From the NCBI GenBank assembly GCA_947627455.1, contig CANQWC010000005.1, forward strand, positions 1-64,000: a stretch of 64,000 nucleotides of DNA, given 5' to 3'. Source of the DNA: an uncultured Clostridia bacterium (GTDB lineage Bacteria > Bacillota > Clostridia > Oscillospirales > Ruminococcaceae). The stretch's first letter is position 1. Each line of letters opens with the position of its first letter. The notes below the pieces were generated by a model. That model searched no databases, was not told the origin of the DNA, and saw nothing but the letters and a program-made list of their open reading frames with translations. Shown here in pieces: positions 1 through 9,300 of the stretch. The position numbers and the translations under genes were made by a program.

Positions 1-68
1 TACACCTTTCCGCAAGGCCCGTTTTGGAGCCCTTGCAATAACGCAAATATTAGAACGGAGTGTGTCTG

Positions 69-311
69 ATGAAATCATTGTTCAAACGTTTTGCGGCATT
101 CACGCTTTGCGTGGTTATGGCTTTCGCTCTTGTGGGCGATCTCGGCGGCGCTTTGCCGATTTTTGCGGCGTCAGCATCGCCGGGACCCGAGCCCAACATT
201 TATCTCACCAGAGCGATGGCGCTTGATATCATACATCGAAGCGCAAACAACGACCTACACACCTATCACACAGTTATTAACAAAGACAATTCCTCATCAT
301 TTTCTAACTAG
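69..311 (+). CDS. Signal-peptide fragment of giant surface protein, ended by in-frame TAG
   Basis: ATG at 69 follows a GGAG ribosome site at 56-59. The 80 residues begin with a classic export signal: a Lys/Arg-rich start, a hydrophobic core (CVVMAFALVG) and an alanine-rich cleavage area near residue 37. The frame stops at TAG 309-311, but the same frame stays open beyond it to 11600, and the codons directly after the stop read as ordinary protein (YISFDVDSGIVTVNAIDAYG). This is therefore the N-terminus of the next entry, separated by a nonsense codon, and not an independent small gene. TAG ends several other genes here, so it is a true stop in this organism. A sequencing error or amber readthrough would restore a protein of 3843 codons. 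Confidence 0.75.
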   Translation: MKSLFKRFAAFTLCVVMAFALVGDLGGALPIFAASASPGPEPNIYLTRAMALDIIHRSANNDLHTYHTVINKDNSSSFSN

Positions 312-371
312 TACATCTCTTTTGATGTAGATAGCGGCATTGTCACCGTCAACGCCATCGATGCTTACGGC

Positions 372-3300
372 GTGTTCGTCGGCTTTGCTGTCTTGGCGGG
401 AAACGACATCGTCTCGTTCGCCACAGAGGACGGCAAGGAAGTTCTGAAGATCGATTACGGGTCGGTCGACAAAGATAAATCGCTCGTACACGAGGTCAAG
501 ATAAACGTATTCTACATGGAAGAGCCGCAGTACGGCGCAGACTTCGGCTCATCGGGAGCGGGAAACGACGTTTGTTATATAGCTCTGGACAAAAACGGAA
601 ATATTTTGGAAAAGTCAGGCTCAACCTCCGAAAGCGCGCTTGAGGACAGGTTCTATATTGTTGACCCTGATTGGGTCACCACCAGTATTTACGGCGAGCT
701 GAGCCTTAATGCTGATGACTTTACCAATGAATACGGCCTTGTTGATGTTGACGAAGACGGTATATCTGATGCGGCAGGCGTCGCGAAACTTTATAATACT
801 TCGGCGGGGCTTCATACCGACAAGACGGTTTATGCGACCGAAGCGCGCGGCGACAACATTGACGGCTCTCGCAAGTTTGACGTAACGCTTGAATCGTGGT
901 ATGGCGGCAACGCGACCGCCGACATCGGCCTGATTCTTGACGCCTCGGGCTCGATGGCGTTTTCTTCCTCAAATATGATTCCGATGCGGCTCTCGCAAGA
1001 GAGCAATTCGTCGAACGAACAAGCTCTTACATGGCTTGATCACAATACCGCTGATGATACATATTGGGGCGATCCTAAAATAATTCAGGATAGAGCCGAA
1101 CATAAGTACGGCTATTATAAGCTCAGTTATGACGATGACACCAAGACATATAAGCTCACAACAAATGACGGCAAAGGCTATTATACGGGCACAGGTGAGA
1201 ACGGAAGCGCGGAATACACGTTCAAGGCGAACGAATATCTTCCGCCTGATGTAGTCGACGTTCTGTTGAAGCAGACGGACACCGACAACTCAATGCTCGG
1301 CTACAGCGGCTATTCCTACTATGTTTACGACAGAAGAGCCAGCCACAGCGAGTTCAACCCTCTCGGCTATTGGGGAGGAAAGTCCAGAAAAACGGAGCCC
1401 TATACCGAAACGACCGACCCCCCTGCGACTGAAAAACTCATAGGGCATTATACGTTTGATGATACGCTGAAAAATGATAAAAGCAGCAGCGGCGGCGAAG
1501 CTAAACTTATTAACAATGTTGAAAAAGGCACGGGCGCGACGTTTGATAAAGACACAACGCCGTCAATTAAGACGGAGCCCGAATATGTTAAGGGCGATGA
1601 CAATACGCTTGATTTAGCTGCAACAGCTGAAAAAGGCGGACTTATGCTGGACATTGATACACCGAATAAGTTTACTATAGCAATGCGTATTAAATCTTCT
1701 GTTTCCGGCCAAGAAAAAGATGTATACGAGGAGATTCCGCTTGTTTATATCGGTGATCCTAACGGCACAAATTATATAAAAGTTGTAAGAAGTAGTAGCG
1801 ACGCAAGAAATATAAAAGTTTATGAAAATGGTACACTTATCATTAACTATGGTGATAGTGAAACAGCGGCAACAACAATGAAGCCGTTCCATGATACTGA
1901 TTGGATAAATTTATGCTTATTATACGATGGAAGCAACTTAACAATAGCGGAATATGATAAGAATCAGAGTACATCTATAAGTAAAGATACGGTACAACGT
2001 TCACTTTCTGGTTTTTCGACAGACAATGCGGTAATTATAATCGGTGGCGATATTGACGGACGTAGTGAAAAAGAATATTCACCGATGCAATTGACAGAAT
2101 TTTGCGTATTTGATAAAGCATTATCTGATAATGAACTTCAAACAGTAAATACAAAGAGTAATATAAAAACTTACAGCAAAATGCAGGAAATTGGCGGCTT
2201 AACTGCCTTTTACGATTTTGGCGACGGTGCAGGCGATAAATTAGGTAACCGCGCTTCTTCGTCAAGCGGTTCTCTCAAATTCATCAAGCAGGCAGAAAAC
2301 GGCGCGTTCAACACCAAAGAAGAGATCCAAGGCAAAACCGAGCTCGAACCGATTTATGCTGATAAAGCTCTGAATCTCACTCAAACCGCAAAGAACGGCG
2401 GTATTTTGCTCGACGCTGTCCCGACAAATCAAAACGATTTCACCATTTCATTTAAGGTGAAGAATGACAGCGACTCGCCAACCCAAGAAGCCGAATTGGT
2501 TTACATGGGCCCGTTAAATACAAACAACGGTTACTATAATATCTTCCGTTCGCAAAGTTCGACGTCACCTACGAGCGGCGATCCAAGGCATATAAGATTT
2601 TCTAAAGACAGTAACTACACAGGTACCAAAGCCAGCGGATCTAATGCGTTTAGTCAAGGGGATTGGACAACAGTAACGTTTACTGTTAAAGATGGTACTG
2701 TAAAAGCTTATGTAAATGGTGAAGCTGTCGAAACTGCGGGCGGTTCGACCGCAACTCTTGGCCAATTAACCGAATCTGATTTTGCCATCATTCTGGGCGG
2801 ATTGCAGGACAAATATAACGGCAAAGATATTTTAATCGACGAATTATTTGTCTATGACAAAGCGCTCGATGAGAGTGAAGTGTCGCAGCTTTACAAATCG
2901 CTGCAAGAACCGAAGGTAATCGCCGCTGCGGCAAACGTCGCCCTCGACGACAGCGGCAACACCATCGCATATATCGACGCCGCACTTGTTGCCAACAAGG
3001 GTGAAGAAGAAAAAATGCGCGGGTGGTACTATGTCAACTCGACGAGCGACTGGGTCAATAACTATGACAACCCCAAGGTCGGCACCGCAAAGGTATTACA
3101 GGCCCTTTCTACAGACGAGGTCATTAAGAATGAAATCTCGATTAACGACCTTCCCGAAGACATTCAAGCAAAGTTAGAAAAAGGTTGGGAATACGACTAT
3201 TCAAAATGCAACGGCGGATTTATTTATACGGGCAAAAATGATTTCACATTAACAGACGGCTCTGAACACTATTATTATAATGCAGAAGAGAATGACGGCA

Positions 3301-6300
3301 AGCCAAGCGTTTATATCACAGATATAAAAGAGTATGATTATGCAGACGAACTTGGTTCAAACGAGGGAATAGCCGCAATAACTGTTCCCGAGGGCGAAAC
3401 GCGCAACGGCAATGAAAATGTAAGACCCGTTATATTCTTTGTCGACGACGCGGGATATCTCAGATGCTTTTACAGCAACAGCAACTCAAAAACCGAGCCA
3501 AAAAACAGCTCAGGCCCGAGAAGCTCGGCGTCCTATGTTTACTTCAAGTGGGACTGCAACGACGTCAAGACGGATTCGCTTCAGGCCGCGCTCGGAACCT
3601 TCAATGCCGACCTTGAGGAAATATCGCCGAGCAGCCGCGTTTCGGCGGTTCGGTTCAGCTCAGAGAAGATCGGGGACGATGATCTCGACAAGCTTGTAAT
3701 GCTTGACTGGACGAAAGACCCCGCCGCGGCGACAAAAATGCTCAGCCTTGAATATGGCGAAGGCGAATCTACAGGTTTTGACAACTCGGTGCCGAGTCTT
3801 GAAAACGAGAATAACAGTCAATCGTCCATAAAGCAGTATAACTACGGCCTCACGGGCGGCACAAGCACATATCAGGGGCTTAAGGCGTTTAATGATATTC
3901 TTGTCGCGAAACAGTCGGACGGCACCTCGCGAATGGATCGCGACAACCCCGACCGCGATAACGGCAAGGGCAAATACGTTATTATCTTCACCGACGGCAA
4001 GGACACCAATGTCGAGGATTTGACAAGCACGGACGAAGACGAAAAGAAAGCCGCCCAAGCAAAGGTCGACGGGTCAAAAGAAATTGCCCAAACGCTTAAA
4101 AGCGACGGCTTCACGATTTTCTATGTTCTTTTGAAGAGCGGTTCATTCACGGTAATAGATGATGCGGAGAAGGCGTTTATCGCTTCGATAGCGGGTAACA
4201 CCGAAACAGACGATTATGCAGAGGACAAAAGTTTAAGCGACGTACAGAAATATGAAGCTCTTCAGGAACAGTATATCTTTGAGGCCACAGGCGGCGATAA
4301 CCTTACCGACATATTCCGAAATGATATCCTCGGCGAAATATCAAAGACCCTCAATGACTATACCGTTAAAGACTATATCGACCCGAGGTTTGATTTAATC
4401 GGTTATACGAAGGATGAGAACGAGCGCCATGTAGAGACGGTATTTCACCTTAACGAGGGCGGAAAAGTTGAATATATCGACGCCAAGAACGGCGAGACAA
4501 TCAACAATGTTAGCAGTTCTCCTCTCTCGATAGAGCTGTCGTCTAACAATGGAAACTCCGAAATCGCCTATCTTTACTATGACGGCGGGTACTACCTCAC
4601 TTGGACAAAGCAGGAAATCCCATACTGCACCGTCGGCGACAGCGAGCTTACGGTCTGGCGCTCTGAGTTTAAAATCGTCGCGAAGGAAGACTTCATCGGC
4701 GGCAACGCCATACTCACCAACGGCAACGAAGAAAAACAGAATTATGTATATAACCCAAGCGACGTGGCGAACGCAAGCTCGGGCAAGGACAAGGCAAATG
4801 ACATCAACTTGTCATCGGCCGAATATGTCTCAAAGGGCTTCCCGAGGACGGCGGCAAACGTCAGAAGACTGCCTCTTGAACCGACAGTAAGCAACAGCGA
4901 TATCTATCTCGGCGAGACCATTTCGCCCGAGGATATTATAACCGCGCTTATTAAGCAAAATCTTGCCGACGAGAAAAACAGCAGCCCGTATTTTGAATAT
5001 CTTCTCAGAACAGAGGACAACAAAACCAAGCTTGCTAAGCTGTTTGAGGGGCTTGAAGGCGACGGCGAAGAAACTCTCACTCTGCCCTATTCCTATGTGC
5101 CGCGTGTGAACGACCCTGACAGCTATGCAGGCGATGAATTGCATCAGAAAGATTATGTCGGAACAATCACCTATACTCTTAAGGCCGAGGAAGCTCTTGG
5201 CGACGGCGAAAAAATAGAAGATGACAGCAGTGTAATAACTCTTTATACAAAGGAAAGAAAATATACCTTAACCGTGGACTTTGAGCCGTTTAAGGTTGAG
5301 TCAAAATCTTCTGTAGTTGACGGCATTGAAACCGACAGAAACACCGCTAACGGTGCGCTTGTCACCGAGAAGGATGTAAAAAATGAGGCTGTATATCCTT
5401 GGGACAATAGCTTCAAACCTGCCGCGGGTGCGGTTCAGAGCGGGTTCAGCAAAGAAATTGAAAACACCCACACCGTCTACATGGTTCGCGGGCAGATTGT
5501 TTTGAGAGCGGCTCTCAGCGACGCCGATTATGACTATATTTGCAAGTATTATCCCGATACCGAGATTTACAGCGCTGACCTCGTAAGAACTTATGACGGC
5601 GAAGATACCACCGTCGGAACACTCACTGTCAAAACCCCTGCGGTTGCCGCAACGGCATTGACAGGCGAAAAATATCTCTATGCGGAGTTTAAGCCCGCAA
5701 GCGGCACGGGGCTTAAAGATTTGCTCCCGATAGGCGACTATTCGTTTGCCAACGCCAAGCCCAACGCCGATTTGCCGTTGGTATTTGAATCGCTCGACTC
5801 AATCAAGCTTGTTGAGGATTTGACAGACGACGCGCTTGCCAAGTTTAACGATTATGTTTATATTGATTCCTCGGGAAAAATGCAGAAAGCTTCTAAGGGA
5901 GACACCGATTACAGGGCTTCTTATACCTATGCGGCAGGCCTGTTTAATGACCCTGCGGGAGGCTTCAACAGTAGTTCTTATTACGGCCCGATCAAGCTCG
6001 GCACAGCGAGCACAGACGCGGGTAGGATTGACGACCTTATCGGCCTTGCCGAGATAAAGGGAACGCTCAAAACGGGCACCCTCACTATCACAAAGACGGT
6101 CGTAGACAACTCCTCAGACTTTGAGCCCGATGGCACTGAGGAATTCACCTTTAACGTCACATTCCTTAACGGCACTAAAGAACTTGCTACCGACGATTTT
6201 GATAATATCACCGTCAGCATTGGCGGCGCACCTGCGGAGCCTTTCAACGGCACAGTAACGCTTAAGGCAGGCGAAAACGCAACAATCTCGGGAATTCCCG

Positions 6301-9300
6301 TCGGCGTGACTTACACCGTTGAGGAGCAGCCTGTTGACAGCTTCACAACCGAATATGAATTCTCGGACAAGGACCAGACGATTTCAGATGGCGACGGCGA
6401 CACGGTCGAGGTCACGAACACCTATGAGCCTTCTGTATCCGCGACGCTCAGCGTTGAAAAAACTATCACGGGCGAATATCTGCCCAACCGCGAGACGTCG
6501 TTCAAGTTCAAGCTTGCGCCCGTCGATGAAAACGGCGACCCGATAACCGACGGCTCAACGCCGATGCCCGAAAGCGACACCATCAGCATTGGCTTTGAGG
6601 CAACTCCCGATGCCGCGACTTCAAAAACAAATTCTGACAGTTGGAATCTGACCTTCACCAAGGTGGGCACATATTACTATACTGTCACCGAGATTGTCCC
6701 GAGCGACAAAGAGGGATTCATATATGATGAAAAAGCGGTGCATACCGTTAAATTTGAGGTCACAGCGAATACCGCCGAAAATAAGTTGAATGTCACCGCA
6801 ACAGTCGATGACGGCAATCCCGTTGTCGGCGATGTCGAGGTGTCTTACACCAATACTTACAAGCCCGAAGAAATCGAAGTTTATTTCGATGGAACGAAAG
6901 AACTCACCGGGCGCGACTGGGCAGCAACCGACACGTTTGAATTTACAATCGAGGGCGATGATGTACCCCTGCCTACTCAGACAACTGTATATGCTGACAG
7001 CAACAAGCAAGACTTCACGTTCGGGGCTATCACCTTCACAAAACCAGATGAGTATACCTATACTATCAGGGAAACCAAAGGAAGCGACGATAAAATCGCC
7101 TATGACGACACGGAGTACACTGTCGTTGTTACCGTTACCGATAACGAGGGTACGCTTGAATATAGTGTCAATGTCAACGGCACAAGCGTAGACAGTGATG
7201 ATATCGTTGACGGTCATGTTGAGGGCTTCAACTTTGAGAACATCTATACCCCCGAAGTCGCCAAAATAGAAGTTTCGGGCACCAAGAGCTTCACTCTTGC
7301 GAACGGCGAAGCGCCCGAGTCTGACGAAGTATTCACATTCACGTTTGATGTGATTGAGACCGATTCGACTTGGACGGAAGAAAAGAACCCCGAGCAAAAC
7401 GAGAAAAAGACCGTTGAATTCTCAGGCAGCGATTTAAGCGGCACTCCGTCTCAAAAGCCGATAGTTGATCTTCTTAAAAAGACCTATGAGCTTAAAAATA
7501 TTCCCGAGATTCAGGACGGCGGCTCTGTAAAATATTATTACAAAGTCACCGAGAAGAACGACGGAACAGCTCATATAAGCTATGACAACACCGAGTATCA
7601 CATCACGGTGACGGTAAGCTACAGCAAGGAGAGCGGCATTTTATCCGCGTCGTATGATGTTACAGACGTAAATGGCAACAAGGCTGATATAGAGTTTTCA
7701 AACACCTATATCCCTGACGCTGTACCCGCGACGGCGAATATAACCGTGACAAAAGATGTCGACGGCGACGAGCTCCCAAGCGACGCAAACTTTACATTCA
7801 CATTTACAGTCACCGAGACCGATGAAAACCGCGAGCCCTTGGCGGGAGCTGCTCAGATACCGTCTATAACTGTCACAAACGAGGGCAGCGCGCTGTTCAC
7901 CCGCGAATTTACCGCGGGCGACATCGGCACACACTATTACACCATCGCCGAGGACCTTAACGACCCGCGCTTTGATTGCGATGAACCCGTCAAGTATGTC
8001 ACGGTAACGGTTGGCTATGACCCCGCGGCAAACACCGTCACGGCCGAGCCGAGCGTTTCTGAGGTGAAATTCACAAACACCTATACCGCCCCGAAGCCTC
8101 ATATCACGATTACTAAGAGCCAGACGGTTGTCAACGGACTTACGGGCACTCCTTTGACCGTAAAGGCAGGGGATATTGTCGAATATACCCTTACCGTTTC
8201 AAATGACGGCGATGTTGACGCGCCTGCGGTCAAGGTCATAGACACCGTTCCGACAGGGCTTGATATCATCAAGGAAAGCATCGTCGGCGGAACGCTCGAC
8301 GGGCAGAAGATAACATGGACGCTTACCGTTGGCGCGCATAATTCTGCGACTGTAAGCTTCAGAGTTACGGCGCCGCCCGTGACGGCGAGAACTACTTGGT
8401 CAAATATCGCATACGCCGACGGCACCCCGTCTGAGACCGTTGTGCTGATTGAAGAAAAGCCGAAGGTCGGCAATATTGAGATTCGCAAGACCCTCACGGG
8501 CAACGATTTCGACACTAACGACAGGTTCAGCTTCACGATTGAGGTTTACGGCGACGACGGAGTCACCCCGATTCTTGCGGAGACGTTTGAACTCGGACAG
8601 GGCGAGAGCAAAAAATATGAAAATCTTCCCGACGGCGCGAAGTTTACCGTTACTGAGACTGACACGCTCGGATATACCCCGTCGGTAAACGGAGTCAGCG
8701 GCAATTCCTATGAGGGCGTTGTCAAAAACGGCACGACGGTTTCGGTGAGATTTGAAAACAATCGCTCAAAGCCCGTGGTTCAGACAGGTTCGCTCATCGT
8801 GAGAAAGACCGTCGCGGGCCCCGCTGAGGCAATAATTCCCGAGACCTTCGGATTCACTTACAGCCTCGGTCTGCCATCAGATTTTACCGAGACAGAGTTT
8901 GACTACACCATATCCCACTTCGACTATATGGGCGTTGAGGTCATTGACGGGAGAGGCACGCTCGGCGCGTCGGGCACATTCAGCCTTAATAACGGTCAGA
9001 GAATCAAGATTTCGGGCCTGCCTGCGGGCACGACCTATAAGGTCGACGAGCTTCCGACGGTCGGCAGCTATATCGTCGACAGATATAATACAAGCGGCGT
9101 CATCACTCTTGATGAAAACGGCGCGGTCGCAGACGCCTACGCGGTGTTTGTCAACACGGTAAAAACGGGCCAGCTTACCGTCTCAAAGACGGCGGTCGGA
9201 AACCTTGCAATGTCTACCGACATGTTCGGGTTCATGGTCTCGCTCTATCACGACTCGGCTTTAAGCGAATCTGCGCAGGAGGTCGGCGGACAGTTCGGTG

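Noticed and set aside
309-311. Genome-wide recoding of TAG as a sense codon
   Set aside because: TAG ends several intact genes in the window, for example at 16849-16851, 23845-23847 and 41167-41169.
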